64,000 nt of DNA from Streptomyces sp. SS1-1. GTDB taxonomy: Bacteria; Actinomycetota; Actinomycetes; Streptomycetales; Streptomycetaceae. Each line of letters opens with the position of its first letter. Within the stretch, counting starts at the first letter, position 1. The translations under genes were made by a program, and so were the position numbers. Below, piece by piece: positions 25,915 through 33,908 of the stretch. The DNA is taken from the NCBI RefSeq assembly GCF_008973465.1, contig NZ_WBXN01000004.1:4752501-4816500 (forward strand), read 5' to 3'. The notes under the pieces are model-generated. The model made no database searches and was not told the origin of the DNA. It saw only the letters and a program-made list of their open reading frames with translations.

Positions 25915-27152
25915 CCGCCCCGCGGCCCCCGCTCCTGCTCGGCTGCGTCCACACAGGCGCCGCCCTCCTCGCCGGGCTCTCCCTGCTCGACTGCCTGCGC
26001 CACGGCCTCGACGAACGCGCCACCGCGCTCGCCTTCGGCGCCCTCGTCGTCCTGGGCGAACTGACCCGCAGGCCCGGCGCCGAGGGCCGGGAGACCGCAC
26101 CCCTCGGCGCGGCGGCCGCCCTGTCGTACGCGCTGCTCGGGGAGGCGGGCGGGGAGGCCACCCACCACGGGGTGACCCAGGTGGTCGGTGTCGTCCTCGC
26201 CGCCTCGCTGCTCGGCGGCGTGCCGCACATCGCACAGGGCCGGCCCGTGCGGGACCACCTCGCGCGGCGCGTGCTCACCACCGGCTTCGCCGCCGTCTGT
26301 CTGCACCCCCTCTACGACCAGGGCGCCTTGCACGGCTGGGGCACCTCCTACGCCCTGCTCCTCGCGGCGGTCCTCACCCTCACCTTCCTCTGCGACGCCC
26401 TGCTCGCCGCCGCCCTCGCGCACTCCCGCACCGGCTGGCCGTTCGGGCCGCTGCTGCGGGACGAGCTGCGGGCCACCCTCGGCATCGGCTCGGCGGTCTG
26501 CGCGACGGGCGCGGTGATGGCGCTCGCCGTCGGCGTGGTCGGGCTGTGGGCGCTGCCGGTCTTCTCCGTGCCGCTGCTGCTCACCCAGATGTCGTTCCGC
26601 CGGTACGCCGCCGTGCGGACCACCTACCGGCAGACCATCGCCTCCCTCGCCCGGGCCACCGAGATCGCCGGGTACACCCCGGCCGGGCACGCCCGCCGGG
26701 TGGCCGCCCTCAGCCGGGCGGTCGGCCGGGACCTCGGGCTGTCCGAGGCGGAGCTCACGATCCTGGAGTACGCGGCGCTCATGCACGACATCGGACAGCT
26801 CAGCCTGGTCGACCCGGTACCGGCCGGGGCCACGGCCCGGCTGCCGGCGGAGGAGCAGCGGCGGATCGCGCTGCTCGGCGGGGCCGTCGTCCGCCAGACC
26901 GGGGTGAGCCCGCAGGTCGCCCTGGTCGTCGAGCGCCTGGCGGACCCCTGCGCCGAGCAACCGGTCGCCGCCCGGATCGTGCGCGCGGTGAACGCCTACG
27001 AGGAGAAGGCCCGCGACGCCGGGCCCGGTGGAGCGTTGAAAGCCCTGGAGGAGCTGCGCCTGGGGACGGCGGGGGAGTACGCCCCCGAGGTCGTCGGATC
27101 ACTGGCGCGGGTCCTGTCCAGGGACGGTCTGAGCATGCCCGTGGCTGGGTAA
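25911..27152 (+). CDS. Membrane HD-domain protein with degenerate HD-GYP signature
   Basis: A 413-residue protein with the same layout as the preceding gene: about six membrane helices, then an HD domain. The HD motif reads HDIGQ, with the usual Lys replaced by Gln, and no GxGYP signature is present downstream. Metal binding and phosphodiesterase activity are therefore doubtful; it may regulate the canonical partner. The GTG start is inside the stop of the upstream gene (GTGA), so the pair is translationally coupled. Confidence 0.85.
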   Translation: MTAPRPPLLLGCVHTGAALLAGLSLLDCLRHGLDERATALAFGALVVLGELTRRPGAEGRETAPLGAAAALSYALLGEAGGEATHHGVTQVVGVVLAASLLGGVPHIAQGRPVRDHLARRVLTTGFAAVCLHPLYDQGALHGWGTSYALLLAAVLTLTFLCDALLAAALAHSRTGWPFGPLLRDELRATLGIGSAVCATGAVMALAVGVVGLWALPVFSVPLLLTQMSFRRYAAVRTTYRQTIASLARATEIAGYTPAGHARRVAALSRAVGRDLGLSEAELTILEYAALMHDIGQLSLVDPVPAGATARLPAEEQRRIALLGGAVVRQTGVSPQVALVVERLADPCAEQPVAARIVRAVNAYEEKARDAGPGGALKALEELRLGTAGEYAPEVVGSLARVLSRDGLSMPVAG

Positions 27153-27260
27153 CCCATGGGTAATGAGCGCCCTTCCAGCCGTACGTGGTTGGATGCGAAG
27201 GAAAGGGTGTCCGGGGGCAGCACTAGCCAGCCCACTCCACGGAACTGGCAGGCGGGAATC

Positions 27261-28241
27261 GTGAGGATCTTCGGCAAGGGACGGCACCGGCCCTCCGCCT
27301 CCTGGCGGCAGGCCACCGACCGGGCGTTCACTCTCATCGGCGACGGCCGGTACGAGGACGCCGGCGCGCTGCTGACGCGGGCCGCCGATCTGGAGCCCTG
27401 GCTGTCCGAGTCCTGGTTCAACCTCGCCCTGCTGCACAAGTTCCGGCACGACTGGGAGCAGGCCCGCGCCGCCGGGCTGCGGGCCGTCGCCCTGCTCGAC
27501 CGGGAGACCGGCGCCCCCGACTGGTGGAACGTCGGCATCGCCGCCACCGCCCTGCAGGACTGGCCGCTGGCCCGGCGCGCCTGGCAGGCGTACGGCCTGC
27601 GGGTGCCCGGCGGGGCCACCGAGTCCGGTGAGCCGGCCGGGATGGACCTGGGCAGCGCGGCCGTACGGCTCTCCCCGGAGGGTGAGGCCGAGGTCGTGTG
27701 GGGGCGGCGGCTGGACCCCGCCCGGATCGAGGTGCTGTCGATCCCGCTGCCGTCGTCCGGGCGCCGCTGGGGCGAGGTCGTGCTGCACGACGGCGTGCCC
27801 CACGGGGAGCGCACCACGTCGTCCGGGCACTCCTTCCCGGTCTTCGACGAGATCGAGCTGTGGGCGCCCTCGCCGGTCCCGACCTGGGTGGTCCTGCTGG
27901 AGGCGGCCACCGAGGCCGACCGGGACGCCCTGGAGCAGCTCGCCGCCGACGCCGGGTTCGCCGCGGAGGACTGGTCGTCGTCCGTGCGGCTGCTGTGCCG
28001 GATGTGCTCCGAGTCGCGGATGCCGTCCGACGAGGGCGACGGGGAGCATCTGGACCCGCACGACCACAGTGAGCCCGGCCACCCCGGTCCGCTCGGGCAC
28101 CGCACCGACGGGCAGCTGTGGGTGCCGGAGCGCGAGTGCGGGGTCGCCGCGCCGGCCGGGCTGGTCCGGGGGCTGCTGGACGGCTGGGTCGCGGACAGCC
28201 CGGACAGCCGTGACTGGCGTGATCTCGAAGAGGTCTGCTGA
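27261..28241 (+). CDS. TPR-containing conserved actinobacterial protein
   Basis: A 326-residue protein starting VRIFGKGRHRP. The first half has one or two TPR-like helix pairs (AFTLIGDGRYEDAGALLTRA and WFNLALLHKF, about residues 23-65); the second half has an alpha/beta region and a Cys/Met segment (LLCRMC). I preferred GTG 27261 over ATG 27156 because the intervening 105 bases lack coding-like base composition and GGCAGGCGGGA precedes it. The peptide deformylase gene follows 74 bases on. Confidence 0.75.
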   Translation: MRIFGKGRHRPSASWRQATDRAFTLIGDGRYEDAGALLTRAADLEPWLSESWFNLALLHKFRHDWEQARAAGLRAVALLDRETGAPDWWNVGIAATALQDWPLARRAWQAYGLRVPGGATESGEPAGMDLGSAAVRLSPEGEAEVVWGRRLDPARIEVLSIPLPSSGRRWGEVVLHDGVPHGERTTSSGHSFPVFDEIELWAPSPVPTWVVLLEAATEADRDALEQLAADAGFAAEDWSSSVRLLCRMCSESRMPSDEGDGEHLDPHDHSEPGHPGPLGHRTDGQLWVPERECGVAAPAGLVRGLLDGWVADSPDSRDWRDLEEVC

Positions 28242-28315
28242 GCATTCGCCGTACCCTGTATCAGCATCACCGTCCGTCCGATCCCCGGTTTGTGCAGGAA
28301 AGGCTTACGTCTGTC

Positions 28316-28966
28316 ATGGCCCAGCAGGACACCGAACAGCAGCACGCGGGCGTGCTCCCCGTCGACGACGAGGGCTTCGTCATCGACTCGGAGGACTGCG
28401 AGGAGCGTGAGCAGGCGTACCGCGAGCGCGGCACCTCCCGGCCCATCACGGTCGTCGGCAACCCGGTCCTGCACAAGGAGTGCAAGGACGTCACCGAGTT
28501 CGACGACGAGCTGCGGAAGCTGGTCGACGACATGTTCGCCTCGCAGCGGACCGCCGAGGGCGTCGGCCTGGCCGCCAACCAGATCGGCGTCGACCTGAAG
28601 GTCTTCGTCTACGACTGCCCGGACGACGACGGCGTGCGGCATGTCGGTGTCGTCTGCAACCCCAAGCTCGTGGAGCTGCCCGCGGACCGGCGCCGCCTGG
28701 ACGACAGCAACGAGGGCTGCCTGTCCGTGCCGACCGCGTACGCGCCGCTCGCCCGTCCCGACTACGCCGAGGTGACCGGCCAGGACGAGAAGGGCAACCC
28801 GATCAAGGTGCGGGGCACGGGCTACTTCGCCCGCTGCCTCCAGCACGAGACGGACCATCTGTACGGCTACCTCTACATCGACCGCCTCTCCAAGCGGGAG
28901 CGCAAGGACGCGCTGCGGCAGATGGCCGAGAACGAGCCGCGCTACCCCGTCGTCGCCAACGACTGA
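28316..28966 (+). CDS. def: Peptide deformylase
   Basis: A 216-residue peptide deformylase with all three motifs: GLAANQIG (residues 84-91), EGCLS (133-137, metal-ligand Cys) and HETDH (177-181, metal His pair and catalytic Glu). It removes the formyl group from nascent proteins. The N-terminal extension of about 40 residues is longer than in the E. coli enzyme. No methionyl-tRNA formyltransferase gene is adjacent. Confidence 0.95.
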   Translation: MAQQDTEQQHAGVLPVDDEGFVIDSEDCEEREQAYRERGTSRPITVVGNPVLHKECKDVTEFDDELRKLVDDMFASQRTAEGVGLAANQIGVDLKVFVYDCPDDDGVRHVGVVCNPKLVELPADRRRLDDSNEGCLSVPTAYAPLARPDYAEVTGQDEKGNPIKVRGTGYFARCLQHETDHLYGYLYIDRLSKRERKDALRQMAENEPRYPVVAND

Positions 28967-29230
28967 CGCCCCGCACGCCCCACCGGCACCTTCCGTACGG
29001 CGCCCCCCGTGACCTCCGTCCCGGGCGGGCGCCGTTCGCATGTCCGTCATCTGTTCGACCCTGTTCTCCCGGTGACAGCGGGACGGCGGTCCTGTAGGGG
29101 TAGTGAATGATGCAAATCCGTTCCCAGAACGGTCAGTTGTGGTGCTGAATGGAAGAGCGGGGATACACGACGGTGCACGCCCGGCGCAGTGGAGGGCGTG
29201 ACCGACTGGCGGCCTGAGAGGGGTTTGTTC

Positions 29231-30316
29231 GTGCATGCTTTCTCACGCGGCACCACATCGACACCCATGGCGGTACCGGTTCCACCATCGCTCTCTCTTC
29301 CGGTGATCGAGGAAGCGTTTCCCAGGCAACTCCATCCCTATTGGCCCCGGCTCCAGGAGAAGACCCGCACCTGGCTCCTCGAAAAGCGGCTCATGCCGGC
29401 CGACAAGGTCGAAGAGCATGCCGACGGCCTGTGCTACACGGACCTCATGGCGGGGTACTACACCGAGGCCCCCGAGGACGTCCTGCAGGCGATAGCCGAC
29501 TACAGCGCGTGGTTCTTCGTCTGGGACGACCGGCACGACCGGGACATCGTCCACCGCCGCCCTGCCGCCTGGGGGCGCCTGCGGACGCGGCTGCACGCCG
29601 CCCTCGACGCCCCCGAGAGCCACCTGCGGCACGCCGATCCGCTGGTCGCGGGCCTGGCCGACAGCCTGACGCGGCTCTACTCGTTCCTGTCCCCCACCTG
29701 GAACACCCGCTTCGCCCGCCACTTCCACGCGGTGATCGAGGCGTACGACCGGGAATTCACGAACCGCACCGAGGGCCGCATTCCCACCGTCGAGGAATAC
29801 CTCGCCCTGCGCCGTCTCACCTTCGCCCACGAGATCTGGACCGATCTGCTGGAGCCGAGCGCCCAGCTGGAACTCCCGGACCCCGTGCGAAAACACCCCG
29901 CCTACGCGCGGGCCGCATTACTGAGCCAGGATTTCGCCGCCTGGTACAACGACCTCTGCTCGCTTCCGAAGGAAATCGCGGGCGACGAGGTCCACAATCT
30001 CGGCATCAGTCTCGTCACCCATGAACGGCTGACCCTGGAGGAGGCTGTCGCGGAAATGCGGCGACGCGTCGACACCTGTGTCTCCGAATTCCTCGTCGCC
30101 GAACGCGAGGCCCTGGAACTCGCCGACTCCCTCTGCGACGGCACCCGGCACGGAAAGGAACTCGGTGCCGCCGTGCGCACCTGCGTCGGCGCCATGCGCA
30201 ACTGGTTCAGCTCCGTCTACTGGTTCCACCACGAGTCCGGCCGGTACAAGGTCGACAGCTGGGACGACCGGTCCACGCCCCCGTACGTCAGCAACGAAGC
30301 GGCAGGTGAGAAATGA
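29231..30316 (+). CDS. Epi-isozizaene synthase (class I sesquiterpene cyclase)
   Basis: A 361-residue terpene cyclase, the same length as the S. coelicolor enzyme. It has the unusual Mg-binding motif DDRHD (residues 99-103) and the NSE triad Asn240, Ser244, Glu248. The aromatic active-site residues Phe95, Phe96, Phe198 and Trp203 are also in place. It cyclises farnesyl diphosphate to (+)-epi-isozizaene. GTG 29231 follows AGAGGGG. The gene overlaps the P450 gene by 4 bases, forming the albaflavenone operon. Confidence 0.95.
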   Translation: MHAFSRGTTSTPMAVPVPPSLSLPVIEEAFPRQLHPYWPRLQEKTRTWLLEKRLMPADKVEEHADGLCYTDLMAGYYTEAPEDVLQAIADYSAWFFVWDDRHDRDIVHRRPAAWGRLRTRLHAALDAPESHLRHADPLVAGLADSLTRLYSFLSPTWNTRFARHFHAVIEAYDREFTNRTEGRIPTVEEYLALRRLTFAHEIWTDLLEPSAQLELPDPVRKHPAYARAALLSQDFAAWYNDLCSLPKEIAGDEVHNLGISLVTHERLTLEEAVAEMRRRVDTCVSEFLVAEREALELADSLCDGTRHGKELGAAVRTCVGAMRNWFSSVYWFHHESGRYKVDSWDDRSTPPYVSNEAAGEK

Positions 30317-31692
30317 CCGTCGAGTCCACCCACCCCACGACCGGTTCCCGTCCCTCCTCCGAGCTGCGCGAGCCGCCCCTCGCCGGCGGCGGCGTCCCCG
30401 TGCTGCGCCACGCCTGGCGGATGGTCCGCGACCCGCTCGCCTTCATGTCCGGGCTGCGCGACCACGGCGACGTCGTCCGGATCAAGCTCGGCCCGAAGAC
30501 GCTGTACGCCGTCACCACCCCCGGACTGACCGGCGCACTGGCGCTGAGCACCGACTTCGAGATCGCCGGGCCGCTGTGGGAGTCGCTGGAGGACCTGCTC
30601 GGCAAGGAGGGCGTGGCCACCGCGAACGGCCCGCGCCACCGCCGGCAGCGCCGCACCATGCAGCCCGCGTTCCGGCTCGACGCCATCCCCGGCTACGCGC
30701 CGGTCATGGAGGAGGAGGCCCACGCGCTCACCGGGCGCTGGGCGGCGGGCGAGATCATCGACTGCACCACCGAGGCGTTCCGGATCGCCGTGCGCGTCGC
30801 CGCCCGCTGCCTGCTGCGCGGGGCGTACATGGACGAGCGCGCCGAGCGGCTGTCCGCGGCGCTCGACACGCTCTTCCGGGGGATGTACCGGCGGATGGTG
30901 ATCCCGCTCGGGCCGCTTTACAGGCTGCCCCTTCCGGCCAACCGCCGATTCAACGGAGCCCTGGCCGACTTCCATCTCATCGTCGACGAGATCGTCGCCG
31001 AACGCCGGGCCTCCGGTCAAAAGCCGAACGATTTGCTGACGGCATTGCTGGAGGCCACGGACGACAATGGCGACCCCATTGGGGAGCAGGAGATCCACGA
31101 TCAGGTCGTGGCCATTCTCACCGCGGGCGCCGAAACCGTGGGGTCCACGATCATGTGGCTGCTCCATGTGCTCGCCGAGCACCCGGAACACGCCGACAAG
31201 GTGCGCGCGGAAGTTGAATCCGTGACCGACGGCCGTCCGGTGGCATTCGGCGACGTCCGAAGCCTCCGGCACACCAACAATGTCGTCGTGGAGGCAATGC
31301 GCCTGCGTCCCGCGATCTGGATTCTCACCCGGCGCGCGGTCACGGACACGGAACTCGGTGGCTATCGCATTCCGGCCGGGTCCGACATCGTCTACAGCCC
31401 GTACGCGGTGCAGCGCGATCCGCGGTCGTACGCCGATCACCTCCGGTTCGACCCGGACCGCTGGCTCCCGGAGCGGGCGAAGGAGGTGCCGAAGCATGCC
31501 ATGGCCCCGTTCGGTGTCGGCAACCGCAAGTGCCCGAGCGACCACTTCTCGATGGCGCTGCTGACCCTCGTCACGGCGTCGCTGGCGACGTCGTACCGCT
31601 TCGAGCAGGCCCCCGGCTCCAAGGACGGCACCCGGGTCGGCATCACCCTCCACCCGCACGACCTCAGGCTGCGGACGATGCCCCGCGGCTAG
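30313..31692 (+). CDS. Cytochrome P450 CYP170A1-like (albaflavenone synthase)
   Basis: A 459-residue P450: I-helix AGAET (271-275), ExxR as EAMR (327-330), and haem-binding FGVGNRKCPSDHF with ligand Cys407. It should oxidise epi-isozizaene twice, via albaflavenols, to the earthy ketone albaflavenone. It also carries a DDNGD sequence (250-254), a DDxxD-type motif; the S. coelicolor enzyme was reported to have a second, farnesene synthase, activity. Electron-transfer partners are not encoded nearby. It overlaps the convergent nrdS gene by 29 bases. Confidence 0.93.
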   Translation: MTVESTHPTTGSRPSSELREPPLAGGGVPVLRHAWRMVRDPLAFMSGLRDHGDVVRIKLGPKTLYAVTTPGLTGALALSTDFEIAGPLWESLEDLLGKEGVATANGPRHRRQRRTMQPAFRLDAIPGYAPVMEEEAHALTGRWAAGEIIDCTTEAFRIAVRVAARCLLRGAYMDERAERLSAALDTLFRGMYRRMVIPLGPLYRLPLPANRRFNGALADFHLIVDEIVAERRASGQKPNDLLTALLEATDDNGDPIGEQEIHDQVVAILTAGAETVGSTIMWLLHVLAEHPEHADKVRAEVESVTDGRPVAFGDVRSLRHTNNVVVEAMRLRPAIWILTRRAVTDTELGGYRIPAGSDIVYSPYAVQRDPRSYADHLRFDPDRWLPERAKEVPKHAMAPFGVGNRKCPSDHFSMALLTLVTASLATSYRFEQAPGSKDGTRVGITLHPHDLRLRTMPRG

Positions 31693-32653
31693 CGGCCTCT
31701 GGGCCCTGGAACGTCCGCCGGTACGCCTGCGGGGTCGTCCCGAGGGCCCGGACGAACTGGTGGCGCAGCGCGGCCGCCGTGCCGAACCCCGTCCGGCCGG
31801 CGATCGCGTCCACCGTCTCGTCCGTCGCCTCCAGCAAGTGCTGGGCCAGCAGGACCCGTTGCCGCAGGATCCAGCGGTAGGGGGTGGTGCCGGTCTCCTG
31901 CTGGAAGCGGCGGGCGAAGGTCCGCGGGGACATCAGCGCCCGCTCGGCGAGCTGCTCCACGGTGAGGTCCTCGTCGAGGTGCCGTTCCATCCAGGCCAGC
32001 ACCTCGCCGACCGTGTCGCACGAGGAGACGGGCAGCGGCCGCTCGATGTACTGGGCCTGGCCGCCGTCCCGGTGCGGCGGCACGACCATGCGCCGGGCGA
32101 TCTTGTTGGCGATCTCCGTGCCCTGTTCCTGCCGCACCAGGTGCAGACAGGCGTCGATGCCGGCGGCGGTGCCGGCGCTGGTGATCACCGGGCCCTCGTC
32201 GACGTACAGGACGTCGGGCTCGACGGTCGTGCGGGGGTGCCGCCGGGCCAGCTCCTCGGCGTGCCGCCAGTGCACGCTGCACCGCCGCCCGTCGAGCAGC
32301 CCCGCCGCCCCCAGCAGGAAGACGCCGGAGCAGACGCTGAGCACCCGGGCGCCCCGGTCGACCGCTCTGACCAGGGCGTCCAGCAGCTCGGGCGGGAAGT
32401 CACGGGTGAGGTAGTCGTTCCCGGCCGGCACGGCGATCAGGTCCGCCTCCTCCAGCCGCTCCAGTCCGTACGGCGTGGACAGGGTCAGCCCGCCGGCGTG
32501 GGTGCCCAGCGTCGGCCCCTCGGCCGAGGCGACCGCGAAGTCGTACGTGGGCAGGCCCTCGTCGCTGCGGTCGATGCCGAACACCTCGCAGACCACGCCG
32601 AGTTCGAAGGGGTGTACGCCGTCGAGCAGGACGGCCGCCACGTTCTTCAGCAT
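31664..32653 (-). CDS. nrdS: GlxA/AraC-type regulator (NrdS-like)
   Basis: A 329-residue protein: N-terminal DJ-1/PfpI-like domain with a nucleophile-elbow Cys (VCSGVFLLGAAGLL, about residue 104) and C-terminal AraC helix-turn-helix (LTVEQLAERALMSPRTFARR, about 229-248). It is the third gene of the ribonucleotide reductase operon, in the position of S. coelicolor nrdS. A gap of 244 bases separates it from nrdB and holds a small gene on the other strand, so it may also have its own promoter. Ligand and targets are unknown. Confidence 0.85.
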   Translation of the reverse strand: MLKNVAAVLLDGVHPFELGVVCEVFGIDRSDEGLPTYDFAVASAEGPTLGTHAGGLTLSTPYGLERLEEADLIAVPAGNDYLTRDFPPELLDALVRAVDRGARVLSVCSGVFLLGAAGLLDGRRCSVHWRHAEELARRHPRTTVEPDVLYVDEGPVITSAGTAAGIDACLHLVRQEQGTEIANKIARRMVVPPHRDGGQAQYIERPLPVSSCDTVGEVLAWMERHLDEDLTVEQLAERALMSPRTFARRFQQETGTTPYRWILRQRVLLAQHLLEATDETVDAIAGRTGFGTAAALRHQFVRALGTTPQAYRRTFQGPEAASRGASSAA

Positions 32654-32745
32654 GCTGCCATTGTGCCTCGCGGATGGCAGTAAATCGAGGGTGCACGGCA
32701 GTCCTGCCACTGTTCGACAGGAGTGTCCGGCGCGACAGTGGTGTC

Positions 32746-32985
32746 ATGACTACGGAACAGACACAGACACTGCTCGCCATGGCCGTCGTGCTCGGGATGT
32801 TCGTCCTCCTGGTCCTCCCCTCGGTGATCGGGATCGTGCACGACCGCCGTATCGACCGTCAGATCAGGGAGGCCCAGGAGCGCGACGCGGTCCGGACTCA
32901 GAAGTCCTCGTCCAGGTCGACGGTGCCCTCCACCGCCACCTGGTACGCCGAGGGGCGCCGCTCGAAGAAGTTGGTCAACTCCTGA
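32746..32985 (+). CDS. Small single-pass membrane protein, antisense to the end of nrdB
   Basis: A 79-residue protein with one hydrophobic helix (LLAMAVVLGMFVLLVLP, about residues 9-25) and a charged segment (HDRRIDRQIREAQERD). Its first half lies in the nrdS-nrdB gap; its last 29 codons run antisense to the 3' end of nrdB. Codon bias in the non-overlapping part is typical of this genome. No strong ribosome-binding site is seen. Function unknown. Confidence 0.55.
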   Translation: MTTEQTQTLLAMAVVLGMFVLLVLPSVIGIVHDRRIDRQIREAQERDAVRTQKSSSRSTVPSTATWYAEGRRSKKLVNS

Positions 32986-33908
32986 ACCCCCTGCAGCTCC
33001 ATGAAGGAGAAGGGGTTCTCGGAGCCGTACACCGGGGCGAAGCCGAGGCGGGTCAGCCGCTGGTCGGCGACACACTCCAGGTACTGCCGCATCGAGTCGG
33101 TGTTCATGCCCGGGAGGCCGTCACCGCACAGGTCGCGCGCGAACTGCAGCTCGGCCTCGACGGCCTCCCTCAGCATGTCGGTGACCTCCTGGCCGAGCCG
33201 GTCGTCGAACAGCTCCGGCTCCTCCTTGCGGACCGTGTCGACCACGTCGAACGCGAACGACATGTGCATGGTCTCGTCGCGGAACACCCAGTTGGTGCCG
33301 GTCGCCAGGCCGTGCAGCAGGCCCCGGCTGCGGAACCAGTAGACGTAGGCGAAGGCGCCGTAGAAGAACAGGCCCTCGATGCAGGCCGCGAAGCAGATCA
33401 GGTTGAGCAGGAAGCGCCGGCGGTCGGCCTGTGACTCCAGGCGGTCCAGCTTCTCGACCGAGTCCATCCAGCGGAAGCAGAACTCGGCCTTCTCACGGAT
33501 CGACGGGATGTTCTCCACCGCCGCGAACGCCGCCGCCCGGTCCTCCGGATCGGGGAGGTAGGTGTCGAGCAGCGTCAGATAGAACTGGACGTGCACGGCC
33601 TCCTCGAACAGCTGGCGCGAGAGGTACAGCCGCGCCTCGGGGGAGTTGATGTGCTTGTACAGCGTCAGCACCAGGTTGTTCGCGACGATCGAGTCACCGG
33701 TCGCGAAGAACGCCACCAGCCGTCCGATCAGGTGCTGTTCGGCCGGGGTCAGCTTCGCGAGGTCGGCCACGTCCGAGTGGAGGTCGACCTCCTCCACGGT
33801 CCAGGTGTTCTTGATGGCGTCCCGGTAGCGCTCGTAGAAGTCCGGGTAGCGCATGGGGCGCAGGGTCAGCTCGAAGCCGGGGTCGAGAAGGTTCTGGGTA
33901 CGGGACAT
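32898..33908 (-). CDS. nrdB: Class I ribonucleotide reductase, small (radical) subunit
   Basis: A 336-residue NrdB. The di-iron ligands and radical Tyr are visible: an E-x2-H-x3-Y arrangement in EEAVHVQFY (about residue 104) and DETMHMSF (about 198-205). It generates the tyrosyl radical used by NrdA to reduce ribonucleoside diphosphates and needs oxygen. Its ATG overlaps the nrdA stop (TGATG), so translation is coupled. Confidence 0.95.
   Translation of the reverse strand: MSRTQNLLDPGFELTLRPMRYPDFYERYRDAIKNTWTVEEVDLHSDVADLAKLTPAEQHLIGRLVAFFATGDSIVANNLVLTLYKHINSPEARLYLSRQLFEEAVHVQFYLTLLDTYLPDPEDRAAAFAAVENIPSIREKAEFCFRWMDSVEKLDRLESQADRRRFLLNLICFAACIEGLFFYGAFAYVYWFRSRGLLHGLATGTNWVFRDETMHMSFAFDVVDTVRKEEPELFDDRLGQEVTDMLREAVEAELQFARDLCGDGLPGMNTDSMRQYLECVADQRLTRLGFAPVYGSENPFSFMELQGVQELTNFFERRPSAYQVAVEGTVDLDEDF

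Noticed and set aside
27156..27260. N-terminal extension of the TPR protein from ATG 27156
   Set aside because: The stretch looks non-coding in composition, and the GTG at 27261 has a better upstream site.
29231..31692. Recent horizontal transfer of the terpene operon
   Set aside because: A/T-ending codons seem somewhat more frequent here, but the locus sits at its conserved chromosomal position and there are no mobile-element remains.
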